From Synechococcus lacustris (GTDB taxonomy: Bacteria; Cyanobacteriota; Cyanobacteriia; PCC-6307; Cyanobiaceae): DNA of 64,000 bases. Both the position numbers and the translations under genes were made by a program. Shown here piece by piece: positions 9,154 to 18,231 of the stretch (its first letter is position 1; every line of letters starts with the position of its first letter). The DNA lies in assembly GCA_903943975.1 (NCBI GenBank), contig CAJAQB010000009.1, positions 1 through 64,000 of the forward strand, in the 5' to 3' direction. The notes below the pieces were generated by a model that saw nothing but the letters and a program-made list of their open reading frames with translations, made no database searches and had not been told where the DNA came from.

Positions 9154-12100
9154 GTGATGACGGAATCCCCCCAGGTACTGGAGCTACTGGGTTGTTTCCC
9201 ACTGCTTGCTGATCTGCCCCCAGAGTTGCTGCAACAACTGGCAAGCCAGGGCCAGCTGCTGCGCTTCAAGCTCGGCCAACCAATCAGCCGCTGTGATCAA
9301 GCGCCCAATCAACTCTTCTTTCTGGTGCAGGGTTCAGTGCGTTCGGTGGTGATGGCCAACCGGCTGCCCCGCGGGGTGGCAACCCTGGAGCGGCTGGAGG
9401 CCGGGGCGCTGCTGAACTGGACGCCGCTGAGCTGTGGCCGTTGCTGGGAATCACTGATCGCTTCAACCGATCTGGTGGTGGTTGCTATACCGCTGGGCGC
9501 CATTCAGCAGGTAATGCAGGCCTATCCACCCCTGGCCCAACGCCTCAACAGCAGTGTGCATCCGGCCGAATTATTTGCGGTGCTAGATGCCCACCTGTTG
9601 GATTACCCCCGGGCCCGCGCCGAGGAACTGCTGGCCGCAGCCGTGGAAATGGCCCCCAGCAGTAGTGCCAGCAATCTGGAGGCCGCTGAACTCAACGAAC
9701 TGAGCCTCAATCCCGAACAGCTGACGCTGGTGGCATCAGGGCCCCTACCGCTTGGCACGGCCCTGCCTAGCAACCAGCCCTTAAAAGGCGAACAACCGCT
9801 AAGGCTGATATGGCTTAACAGGGCCAACTTGGCTGGGCTACTGGAACCAGAAGAAAGCAGCGATCCAGCCAACGGTGCCAATGGAAATGGCTCCAGCAAC
9901 GGTTGGCATGGCCGACTGCTGGACCGCTGGCAGGCCCAGCAGGGCCAACTGCCTTTGGTAGAGATTCCGGAAGCGCCTCACCTGGCCAACTACGAACAGG
10001 AAGAACCCACTGATCCGGAATTTCTGGCTCCGCAGGATTTCCCCTGGCACCGCGGTGAAGGGGCCTTGGAATCACCGATCGCTGCCTTTCGGATGCTTAG
10101 CGATCACCTCAACCTGCCCTTTCGTAGGGAATTATTGCGTCGGGTTTTTAACGATCAGGTGAATCGCCATGGGGAGGCCTCCCTCGCCCTAGCTGGGGCC
10201 GTGGCTGAATCAATCGGCCTTCAAACCCAACTGCTGGAAATTAAAGCTGAGGGTATTGTGCGGCTCAGCGGGCCACTGATGTTGCGTTGGGGCAATGGCC
10301 TGGCAATCATCTACCGCTGCAATAACCGCGAACTGGTGCTTGGCATCCCCGCCGTGGGCAACCAACTGCTCAGCATCAGTGATTTCCGCGAGCAATGGGG
10401 GGAGCAGGGGGAAGTGCTCACCCTAAGGGTGAATCAATTCACCCCCCAGCGCAAATTTGGCTTCCGTTGGTTCCTGCCGGCCCTACAACAACACCGCACC
10501 GTGCTGGTGGAAGTGCTGCTGGCCAGTTTCTTTGTGCAGCTATTTGGCCTGGTAAATCCACTGCTAATTCAGCAGGTAATCGACAAGGTAATCATCAACA
10601 ACAGCCCCGGTGCCCTTGGCGTATTAGGCCTGCTGCTGGTGGTATTTGCTGTATTTGAAGGCCTATTGCTCTGCCTACGCACCTTCCTATTTATCGATAC
10701 CACCAACCGCATTGATCTATCGCTCGGCACCCAGATCATTGATCACCTGCTTCGCTTACCGCTTAGTTATTTTGACCGGCGTCCCGTGGGGGAAGTTAGC
10801 AATCGGATCAGTGAACTGGAAAAAGTCCGTGGGTTCCTCACCGGCACAGCTCTCACCACAATCCTTGATGCGGTATTTGCCCTGCTCTACGTGGCGGTAA
10901 TGCTGGTGTACAGCTGGCAGCTCACACTACTCACCTTGGCGGTAATCCCAATTCTAGTAGTACTTACCCTATCTGTATCACCATTGGTGCGTACTCAGTT
11001 GCAAAGCCGTGCCGTGGCCAATGCCCGTACCCAAAGCCATTTGGTGGAAGTATTGAGCAGCATGATGACCGTGAAGGCTCAGAACATTGAGCTGCGCAGT
11101 CGCTGGAAATGGCAGGACCTCTACACGGATTATGTGGCTGAGGGCTTTGACAACACCCTGCTAAGCACCACCGCAAACACAATCAGTGGCTTCCTCAATA
11201 AGCTCTCTGGCTTAGTGGTGATCTGGGGGGGCGCCGCCCTTGTGCTTCAGGGCCAACTCAGCCTGGGGGAACTTATTGCATTCCGAATCATTGCTGGCTA
11301 TGTAACAGGACCACTACTGCGAATGACCTCGATCTGGCAAACAGTTCAAGAAACTGCCCTATCGCTCGAACGGCTCAGCGATGTGATCGACCATCCCCAG
11401 GAAGCCCCAGAAGATAATGCCAGCCGCATCATCATGCCGCCAATCAAAGGGGAAATCTGCTTCCAAAACATCCAATTCCGCTACAAGCCTTCATCTCCCC
11501 TACTGCTAACCGGCGTAAATTTAAAAATCCCCTGCGGAAAGTTTGTTGCAATCGTGGGTACCAGCGGTTCCGGCAAGAGCACAATCACCAAGCTACTGGC
11601 GCGGCTCTACACAGCTGAACAGGGGGTGGTGCTAGTAGACGGCATTGATATCAACAAAGTTGAATTGTATTCCCTACGTAGACAGATTGGTATTGTCCCC
11701 CAAGACACCGTTTTGTTTGATGGCTCCGTGGAGGAAAATATCACCCTTACCAACCCTGAAGCCAGCAGCGAAGAAATCATCCAAGCGGCCACCATCGCCG
11801 CAGCCCATGATTTCATTATGGAATTGCCAGCTGGCTATTCCACCCAGGTGGGGGAACGGGGCAGCAATCTCTCCGGTGGCCAGCGCCAACGCATAGCGAT
11901 TGCCCGCACGATCCTGCAGAAACCGCGCCTGCTGATCATGGATGAAGCCACCTCCGCCCTCGACTATCAAACTGAACGGGTGGTGAGTGAAAATCTAATG
12001 CAGGCCCTACGGGGCTCCACGGTGTTATTTATCACCCATAGGCTCTCATCAATCGTCAATGCAGACATGATCGTTTGTATGGGCAATGGGGCCGTGCTTG

Positions 12101-12252
12101 AGGTGGGTACCCACGCTGAATTGATGGCTGCCCGCGGCCCCTACTTCGTGCTATTCCGCCAACAGGGTCGCTCCAGCTCCTCGTCGTCACCAGCGCCCGC
12201 CCCAGTGCTGGTGACCACCGCTGCTGCAAATCCACCAGTAATAGGTCTCTAA
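9154..12252 (+). CDS. Type I secretion ABC exporter with cNMP-binding and C39-like domains
   Basis: 1032 residues. Domains in order: a cyclic-nucleotide-binding-like fold (about 1-160), a variable linker (160-300), a peptidase-C39-like domain (about 305-430), six-helix ABC transmembrane region (about 450-740), and an ATPase domain with Walker A GTSGSGKST (about 801), signature LSGGQRQRIAI (about 905), Walker B LLIMDEATSAL and the H-loop ITHR. The C39-like region lacks a Cys at the position expected for the protease, so it is likely a non-cleaving cargo-docking domain like that of HlyB. Length exceeds HlyB (about 700) because of the N-terminal extension. GTG at 9154 directly follows the PPIase stop; ATG at 9157 is equally possible. 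Inner-membrane motor of the export system. Confidence 0.93.
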   Translation: MMTESPQVLELLGCFPLLADLPPELLQQLASQGQLLRFKLGQPISRCDQAPNQLFFLVQGSVRSVVMANRLPRGVATLERLEAGALLNWTPLSCGRCWESLIASTDLVVVAIPLGAIQQVMQAYPPLAQRLNSSVHPAELFAVLDAHLLDYPRARAEELLAAAVEMAPSSSASNLEAAELNELSLNPEQLTLVASGPLPLGTALPSNQPLKGEQPLRLIWLNRANLAGLLEPEESSDPANGANGNGSSNGWHGRLLDRWQAQQGQLPLVEIPEAPHLANYEQEEPTDPEFLAPQDFPWHRGEGALESPIAAFRMLSDHLNLPFRRELLRRVFNDQVNRHGEASLALAGAVAESIGLQTQLLEIKAEGIVRLSGPLMLRWGNGLAIIYRCNNRELVLGIPAVGNQLLSISDFREQWGEQGEVLTLRVNQFTPQRKFGFRWFLPALQQHRTVLVEVLLASFFVQLFGLVNPLLIQQVIDKVIINNSPGALGVLGLLLVVFAVFEGLLLCLRTFLFIDTTNRIDLSLGTQIIDHLLRLPLSYFDRRPVGEVSNRISELEKVRGFLTGTALTTILDAVFALLYVAVMLVYSWQLTLLTLAVIPILVVLTLSVSPLVRTQLQSRAVANARTQSHLVEVLSSMMTVKAQNIELRSRWKWQDLYTDYVAEGFDNTLLSTTANTISGFLNKLSGLVVIWGGAALVLQGQLSLGELIAFRIIAGYVTGPLLRMTSIWQTVQETALSLERLSDVIDHPQEAPEDNASRIIMPPIKGEICFQNIQFRYKPSSPLLLTGVNLKIPCGKFVAIVGTSGSGKSTITKLLARLYTAEQGVVLVDGIDINKVELYSLRRQIGIVPQDTVLFDGSVEENITLTNPEASSEEIIQAATIAAAHDFIMELPAGYSTQVGERGSNLSGGQRQRIAIARTILQKPRLLIMDEATSALDYQTERVVSENLMQALRGSTVLFITHRLSSIVNADMIVCMGNGAVLEVGTHAELMAARGPYFVLFRQQGRSSSSSSPAPAPVLVTTAAANPPVIGL

Positions 12253-12264
12253 GGAGGAAACCCC

Positions 12265-13731
12265 ATGAAATCCAACTACAACGGCAGCAATGGTTTTAGC
12301 TCCAATGGCAATGGCAATGGCAATGGGAGTGGGAATGGGAATGGGAATGGCAAAAAAGTTAAAATCGCCACGTCATCGATCATCACAGGTACTACTACTA
12401 CCACTACTGCTAGGGCCACTGCTACGGCCACAGCTCCGCCACCAAGCATCGAAGTTCAACAACCCCGGGGCCATCGTCACCGCCGCACCACCCTGCCCCG
12501 TAGCACCCGCGGCTGGAGTCGCGGCATTGTGTGGAGCCTGATCGGGCTCACCGGCTTTGGGATTGTTTATGGCTCGATCGCCCGGATCGATACCTCCGTT
12601 AATGCCAACGGCAAATTGCGACCGATCGGTGGGGTCACAGAGATCAGCCCGTCGCTCAACGGCCGGGTAAAACGGGTGCTGGTGAAAGAAGGTCAGCAGG
12701 TGCAGGCTGGTCAGCTGTTGGTGCAAATAGAGAACAGCGCCCTATTGCGCCAACGGGCCGACCTGCAGGCGATGCATAAGCTCTGGGAAAAGGAAGCACA
12801 GCTACTCGCCAAACAATTAGGACTTACGACCCATACGCCAAAAAATCACGACGCCCGCAAGGAGCTGGCGGTGAAAACCAGGGAAACCTCCCTGCGGGAA
12901 CAGGCCGCAGACCAAGAACGGCTGCGCACTGAAATAAATCTAAAGCAACAAATCGGCGATCTGGCCACCCTACGCAGTAAGTACGCCATCAATGAAAGCA
13001 TCAGCCGCCGCATGGAGGGCCTTGTCAAACAAGGGGCCATGGCCCAACTGGAACTTGACCGCCAAAATGAACGCCAACTGGAGTTACTAAGCACGATACG
13101 CCGCACCGAGCAGGAAATTCATTCAGCCCGCGGCAAAGTAAATGAAAGCACCCTTAATCGTCAACAGGTAAGTGCTGCTAATAGCAAACAACTCTATCCG
13201 CAATACGACAACGTGCGCCAGCAACTTATCGATGGCGATAGTCGCCTGACGGAAGTGAATGAAAGGATACGGCTCAGTCAAGTGGTGGCGCCAATCACTG
13301 GCCGGGTGTTTGATCTTCATCTGAAGCCAGGGGAAAGTACAAACACCGCCAGGCCAATCCTCAAATTGATTCCAGACCATGCCCTCCAGGCAGAGCTGGC
13401 CATCTCCAACCGTGACATCGGCTTTCTGGAACCAGGGATGCCAGTGGATGTGCGCGTTACCTCCTTTCCCTTCACCGACTACGGCTCCCTCAAGGGCACC
13501 CTGCTGCGGGTGGGCGCCGATGCCCTGCCCGCCGATCCCCAAAATCCCCAGGAATTTTTCCCAGCCACCGTGCGGCTTGATCGCAGCGACCTCGAGCGCA
13601 GGGGTCGCCGCTATGGCCTCCGCCCTGGCATGGCAGTAACAGCCTTAATCCAACTGGGCACCCGTCCAGTGATCTCACTTATCAGTGATCGCTTTGGTGC
13701 CTTTGTGGAATCCAGCCGCACAATTCGCTGA
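12265..13731 (+). CDS. HlyD-family periplasmic adaptor of type I secretion
   Basis: 488 residues preceded by a strong AGGAGG site 12 bp after the exporter gene. Residues 1-85 are a low-complexity cytoplasmic tail (Asn-Gly run, then Thr/Ala/Pro, then Arg/His). One transmembrane helix follows (about 88-107), then a biotinyl-lipoyl-like half motif (G-R-V-K-x-V-L-V-K-E-G-Q-x-V), a long coiled coil (about 165-300), the second lipoyl half (V-V-A-P-I-T-G-R-V-F) and a C-terminal beta domain. This is the standard HlyD/EmrA membrane-fusion layout linking the inner-membrane ABC exporter to a TolC-type channel. No tolC gene lies in the window. Confidence 0.93.
   Translation: MKSNYNGSNGFSSNGNGNGNGSGNGNGNGKKVKIATSSIITGTTTTTTARATATATAPPPSIEVQQPRGHRHRRTTLPRSTRGWSRGIVWSLIGLTGFGIVYGSIARIDTSVNANGKLRPIGGVTEISPSLNGRVKRVLVKEGQQVQAGQLLVQIENSALLRQRADLQAMHKLWEKEAQLLAKQLGLTTHTPKNHDARKELAVKTRETSLREQAADQERLRTEINLKQQIGDLATLRSKYAINESISRRMEGLVKQGAMAQLELDRQNERQLELLSTIRRTEQEIHSARGKVNESTLNRQQVSAANSKQLYPQYDNVRQQLIDGDSRLTEVNERIRLSQVVAPITGRVFDLHLKPGESTNTARPILKLIPDHALQAELAISNRDIGFLEPGMPVDVRVTSFPFTDYGSLKGTLLRVGADALPADPQNPQEFFPATVRLDRSDLERRGRRYGLRPGMAVTALIQLGTRPVISLISDRFGAFVESSRTIR
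12304..12351 (+). repeat. GGCAAT/GGGAAT hexanucleotide repeat inside the adaptor gene
   Basis: About eight consecutive six-base units encode the Asn-Gly run at residues 14-29 of the HlyD-type adaptor. Gain or loss of a unit keeps frame and changes only the tail length. Confidence 0.85.
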
Positions 13732-13764
13732 TCAACTGCCTGATCAACTGCCTGATGAGCTGCT
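13729..13764. repeat. 12-bp tandem repeat across two convergent gene ends
   Basis: TGATCAACTGCC occurs at 13729-13740 and again at 13741-13752, followed by a degenerate copy to 13764. The first copy contains the adaptor's TGA stop; the later copies encode the last residues and stop of the minus-strand gene. Confidence 0.85.
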
Positions 13765-16026
13765 TGTTGTGCTGTTTGATTGGTTACTTGCTTGGTTGAA
13801 GGATTGATTGAAGCCAGGCAGATCAGCCACCAACTGGCTAGTTCCTTGGGGGTTAAGCAACAACAATTCAGCGCCACTATCAGTGATGCCAATAGCCAAC
13901 TGGTTGCTAGTGAGCAGGCTGGGGGCTGCAATTCCAGCCAACAAATCAGCCAAAGGTGCAATCGGCAATAGCTTTACATCACCTAAGCCCTCCAAGCCGG
14001 AGGGGCTGAGTTGTTGCAGCACGTCATGGCTGCTGCCATCGGCCAGCAGCTCCTGGCGCACCCAGGCCAACCGATCGGAAAGGCCAATGCCCCCCTTCTC
14101 CAGCTTGGTTTCTTGTAGATCCAACAGGATCGGAATGCCGCTGTGCTGATCCCAGCCCTCGGGAGCTGCTTGGCCTAGGCCATTGAATACAAACAAATCA
14201 TTGCCAGGCCCACCGGAAAGACTGAGTGGCTCCGTTGCCGGGGTTAACCAAGGACTCCATTGCAGATAAATACTGTCATCCCCCTCCCCAGCCAATAATT
14301 CTCCAGCCAGGCTGGCCTCCGCCTGGATCTCCAGCTGATCATTGCCATCACCCATATCAATATTTTGAAAATTTTTGAAATTCAATCCATCCAGTTTGCC
14401 TTGATCTTTGCCTGTAAGTGTCAATAGGCTGGCATTAGCAACTGGATCAGTGCTGGCCAGCAAGCTATTAATGCCTCCATAGCCATCCAGTTCACCAGCG
14501 AGGGGGGCAGTTTCTAATTCAAGCCAATCAGCACCAGCACCACCGCTGAGTTTGAGCTGGGCACCACCATCAAGCACTGCAGAATTATCAGCATCTGCCA
14601 GGGTTACCTGATTAAATGATCCCTCACCCATCTGAATTCTGCTGTCGCGCAGCTCGGCATTAAATACCACAGTGTTGGTATCAGTGCCAAGGTCTACGGT
14701 GGAATTCAGTACGGGGGCCGTCAGCCGCAAGTTATCGTTGCCAGCCCCCAGAAATACCGTGGAAGCCAGGAGCCCGATCCGCTCCAGTTGCACAGTGGTG
14801 GAGGGATCATTAAGGGCAGCCCCCAGGTCCTGGCTCAGATCATCATTTATATAAGTATCAATCAGCACCTGGTCATCACCAGCACCGCTATCTAGCACAC
14901 TGTGATCCAACCCCAGGGAACGGGCCTTGAGATTAAAATTCCAAAGCTGGTCTTCTGGTAGCAACAGCCGCAGGGCGCCAAGGCTGAAACTGAGATCCTT
15001 GATGCCACTGGAAACTAAAATTGAGTTATTACCGGGCCCCAACAGCACAACACTATCTACCATCGCTTCATTGAGTAGCTCAAAATTCAGATCAAGCTTA
15101 TCCGCCACTCCACCATCAGTAAAACTCAGCTGTTTACTGGTCTCCAACTCAAACGAATCATCCCCCCCTGAATCGCTAAACTGGCTAGATTGCATTCCCA
15201 CCAGCCGGGAACTTACATCCGCAAAAAGCTCCCCAGGGGCAAACAGCCCTAGCTTAAGAGATTCCAATGCACGAATCACAGCAGAACCAGTGCTATCCCC
15301 CCGCAGCACATTCGCATTAAGTAACCCAGTATTATCTGAATGCTGGTCAATTTCAGCATTATTAAAAACAGAAAAAGCAAAGGATCTGAGCGTCTGATCC
15401 GATTGCAATTGCCAGTCTGGATTATCAGCTGCCCTCAGATCCAAAAGAGTGTTTGCCACCCCAGTCTGGGAGGCCAGGTGCAACGTTTGGGCCACGCCAT
15501 CCATAGAGCGGCTATTGAGCTCTTGATTCAGCTGCACCAACACCAGCATTGGTTTTGGGATTGGCTCAGCTGGGGGCGCGGCTGCATCAGAAACTTCAGC
15601 ATTGAAAATATCTGGCTGGATCAGTTGCGTCCCAGCCCCAGCCAGTAATTCACCACTGGAGTAAGGCACCCCACCGAAAATCGATGCGCCGCCAGCAAAT
15701 CCTGGACTTTCTAGACTCTGAGAACCAGCGAACTTGAGACCAGATCCTGGTGGTTCCTGGTAGCGAGAGGAACCCTGGGCTTGATCCAGTCCAGAGGCAT
15801 CGGCCCCACGGCTGGGCTGGGGGACAGCGCTAGCAAGAAGCTCGGGCAATGGCGGCGCTGGCTCCCCTTGGGGACTTCTGCCTGGGAAGCTGCCCCCGTT
15901 TTGATGGCCTGCATCGTCCCCGATGCCCTCGGCTGGGGCCCCACCCCGCCGAGGGTCCTGGCCAGCACTGGCACTGTCCTCCTGCAGATAGAGCAGCGCC
16001 AACGCCAGAGCAGCCCCAGTCAGCAC
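13744..16026 (-). CDS. Degenerate RTX-type repeat protein, candidate surface cargo
   Basis: 760 residues from GTG at 16026. A hydrophobic segment (LTGAALALALLYL) opens the protein, followed by a Pro/Gly/Ser-rich linker (to about 150), a long domain with strand-turn repeats (FLGAGNDNL, SGGAGADWL, MGDGNDQL, GEGDDSI, SGGPGNDLF; roughly 330-610) and an Asn/Gln/Ser-rich tail. The Gly-Asn-Asp turns are degenerate calcium-binding RTX repeats. It converges on the adaptor gene, so it is probably another cargo of the system (inference). The start is doubtful: the same frame stays open for about 31 codons upstream and reads like protein (for example LNDVVGLKKDSSRVSLEG), but no ATG, GTG or TTG occurs there before a TAG, so a frameshift or unusual start is possible. 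Confidence 0.78.
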   Translation of the reverse strand: MLTGAALALALLYLQEDSASAGQDPRRGGAPAEGIGDDAGHQNGGSFPGRSPQGEPAPPLPELLASAVPQPSRGADASGLDQAQGSSRYQEPPGSGLKFAGSQSLESPGFAGGASIFGGVPYSSGELLAGAGTQLIQPDIFNAEVSDAAAPPAEPIPKPMLVLVQLNQELNSRSMDGVAQTLHLASQTGVANTLLDLRAADNPDWQLQSDQTLRSFAFSVFNNAEIDQHSDNTGLLNANVLRGDSTGSAVIRALESLKLGLFAPGELFADVSSRLVGMQSSQFSDSGGDDSFELETSKQLSFTDGGVADKLDLNFELLNEAMVDSVVLLGPGNNSILVSSGIKDLSFSLGALRLLLPEDQLWNFNLKARSLGLDHSVLDSGAGDDQVLIDTYINDDLSQDLGAALNDPSTTVQLERIGLLASTVFLGAGNDNLRLTAPVLNSTVDLGTDTNTVVFNAELRDSRIQMGEGSFNQVTLADADNSAVLDGGAQLKLSGGAGADWLELETAPLAGELDGYGGINSLLASTDPVANASLLTLTGKDQGKLDGLNFKNFQNIDMGDGNDQLEIQAEASLAGELLAGEGDDSIYLQWSPWLTPATEPLSLSGGPGNDLFVFNGLGQAAPEGWDQHSGIPILLDLQETKLEKGGIGLSDRLAWVRQELLADGSSHDVLQQLSPSGLEGLGDVKLLPIAPLADLLAGIAAPSLLTSNQLAIGITDSGAELLLLNPQGTSQLVADLPGFNQSFNQASNQSNSTTSSSSGS

Positions 16027-16240
16027 CCCCTCCAGGGATACGCGACTGCTGTCCTTCTTGAGGCCAACGACATCGTTTAACTGGCTGAATGCCCTGTCGA
16101 TTGCTATTACTGGCCGCTAGGAGACTCATAGGCATAAAAGCTTGCGGCAGCAGCGGCCTAGGCAGATCGTCAACTGATTTACAGCGATCTGCAGCACCGA
16201 AGCAAGCCCACTACTGAGCCCACAGCCACCATCAAAACTA

Positions 16241-16843
16241 TTACCAAGAAATATCTAATACCTCTCTTTCTAGTGCAGCCAAGCGCACCAAGCCTAGACC
16301 ACCTACTCCCAGCTTATGGACAATATGTTTGCGGTGTTCTTTGACCGTATGGGGGGAAATGTCTAGTTTCAATGAAATCTGAACATTACTAAAACCCCGA
16401 CCTATCAATTCGAATATCTGCCGCTCCCTAGCTGTCAGTTGATCGCTCAGCTTAGCAGAAGTGATCGGCTCACCAGCCAACAAATAAGCAATTTCGGCAT
16501 TTAACTCATCATAGGCACTCGTTTTGTCAACCACTGCATGAATCATCTTGCGCAAATCTGCAGGACAATTGAAGCCACTGGCTTCAGCGGAAAGTATTAT
16601 TACCAAAGTTTCTGGAGAGTGGATCAACAAATCAGCTGCCACAGTGGTGCCCCCTGCGTCAGGCAAGCACAAATCAAGAATCAAGAGATCCGGTTTGTGG
16701 ATACGGCAAACCTCTATACCTTCAGCAGCGCTGGTGGCAGTGGCAATTACATCCAAACCCTTGTGGTTGCCGAGGCTTTTGGTAAGCAATTGCAGGAACA
16801 TCACCTGATCCTCAACAATTACGCAACGCAAGCCCATGGCCAA
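16241..16843 (-). CDS. NarL/LuxR-family response regulator
   Basis: 200 residues. The receiver domain (1-120) shows the acidic pocket (VEDQ near residue 10), the phospho-acceptor in LLILDLCLPDAGG and a K in the VVDKTSAY segment. A LuxR-type helix-turn-helix follows at about 133-195 (LTARERQIFELIGRG, then V-Q-I-S-L-K-L-D-I-S-P-H-T-V-K-E-H). It should act as a phosphorylation-controlled DNA-binding regulator. No histidine kinase lies beside it, so it is an orphan here. It is the next gene upstream of the minus-strand RTX-like protein in the same orientation, so control of the secretion locus is plausible but unproven. Confidence 0.9.
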   Translation of the reverse strand: MAMGLRCVIVEDQVMFLQLLTKSLGNHKGLDVIATATSAAEGIEVCRIHKPDLLILDLCLPDAGGTTVAADLLIHSPETLVIILSAEASGFNCPADLRKMIHAVVDKTSAYDELNAEIAYLLAGEPITSAKLSDQLTARERQIFELIGRGFSNVQISLKLDISPHTVKEHRKHIVHKLGVGGLGLVRLAALEREVLDISW

Positions 16844-17041
16844 CAGTCAGCAACGTATTTGAATTATAGCAATATCTAAAAAAATAGCAAATTTCATATA
16901 GGCCATTGATTGCCACGTCAAGCTCTGGGTATTTAGCAGCCCTAGCGGTCGCCAATATTGAACAATCACGACCCAGAGCCTGACAAGGGAACCATTACCG
17001 CGCCGACATTTGCTTATAGGCCACGGTGTTGGGCAGACAAT

Positions 17042-17075
17042 AAAAAACCCCTGGAACCTTTAGGTCCCAGGGGTT
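17042..17075 (-). terminator. Rho-independent terminator of the initiator tRNA
   Basis: Read on the minus strand, a 9-bp stem (17067-17075 with 17046-17054), a one-base mismatch and three further pairs close a TAAA loop and are followed by a run of six T. It lies eight bases beyond the tRNA 3' end. Confidence 0.9.
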
Positions 17076-17082
17076 CTTCATT

Positions 17083-17159
<77 letters not shown>

Positions 17160-17232
17160 GCTTGATCACCAGTACAAAAGCTTAGTAGCCAGGGCGACCT
17201 TCTGGCAAGCATTTGACCCAGACAAGCTGGGG

Positions 17233-18210
17233 TCAGCTGCCCTCAAAGCGCAATTCCCCCAGCACCTCCAGCCGTTGGCCAGCCATCGGAATCAGAAATT
17301 GCTGTTCCAGTTCCTCCAAGGCCGAGGGGGTGAGCCAATCCAGCTGCCGCAGCAGGTGCAGGGCCACCGCCCATTTGGCCCGGCCAGAGCCGTCCTCCAC
17401 CTTGATAGCTAGGCCAAGACCCTCGCCCATGCGCGCCAGGCACTGGATGCCCTCGGCACCGCCCTTACTCAGCACCACCCCGAGGGAACGGCGCATCAAT
17501 TCGGTGTCAAAACGTCCCTCCCCCGCCACCAGCTCCGGATAGGCCTGCATCGCCCGCCCCAGCCGTTCGAGGGTGGGCAGTTGACCACTGGCCAGGTGGG
17601 CGTAGAGCAGGGCCATCTGAGCAAGCGGTAGCTGCAGGGTGGGGGCGCCGCAGTCATCACAGGCCACCACCAATTCCGCCGCCGGCAAACCGAGTAATTC
17701 GGCCACCCGGTTCAACACCTCCTGCTGGAGTGGATGCTCGCGGTTGAGATAGCCCTCCAGGGGCCAGCCCAGGCGCTTACAGGCGGCCAGAAAAGCAGCA
17801 TGTTTTCCCGAGCAGTTGTGTTGCAGGGGGCTGTCTGCCCCCGCCGGGCAGGGGCAACGCAACAAGGCCACGTCCACATCCGCCCGCCAGAGCACCTGGA
17901 AGGCCTCGCGGGCCTGCTCCACGTTGCCATCGTGGGAGGCGCAGGCAATCGCCAGGGCCCGCTCGCCACCGCCCTGGGCATCGGCGGCACCACTGGACAC
18001 AAAGACTTGGGCCTGGAAGGGTTTGAGCCCCGAACGAATGAAGCTGAGCTGCTGGGGATCCCCCGCCCGCATCAACAGCCGCCCCCGTTGGTCACAAACC
18101 ACCGCATGGACCCGATGCAGCGATTCGGCAATGCCATTGCGCAGCAATCGCACCTCCAGTGGTGGGGTGCGCGGCCGGAGGGATCCACTGCGGCCGATCG
18201 ATGAAGCCAT
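17233..18210 (-). CDS. Asparaginase II-type (thermolabile) L-asparaginase
   Basis: 325 residues matching the cyanobacterial/plant-associated asparaginase II family (pfam06089), unrelated to the AnsA/AnsB fold. Visible family motifs include FIRSGLKPFQAQVF, AIACASHDGN, CPCPAG followed by HNCSGKHAAFLA, and VACDDCGAPTLQLPL. The usual family length is about 310-340. It should hydrolyse L-asparagine to aspartate and ammonia in the cytoplasm. It lies 21 bp downstream of rsfS on the same strand and is probably cotranscribed with it. Function rests on family recognition only. Confidence 0.85.
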   Translation of the reverse strand: MASSIGRSGSLRPRTPPLEVRLLRNGIAESLHRVHAVVCDQRGRLLMRAGDPQQLSFIRSGLKPFQAQVFVSSGAADAQGGGERALAIACASHDGNVEQAREAFQVLWRADVDVALLRCPCPAGADSPLQHNCSGKHAAFLAACKRLGWPLEGYLNREHPLQQEVLNRVAELLGLPAAELVVACDDCGAPTLQLPLAQMALLYAHLASGQLPTLERLGRAMQAYPELVAGEGRFDTELMRRSLGVVLSKGGAEGIQCLARMGEGLGLAIKVEDGSGRAKWAVALHLLRQLDWLTPSALEELEQQFLIPMAGQRLEVLGELRFEGS

Positions 18211-18231
18211 ACCCAGCTGTCGCCTGAAGGT

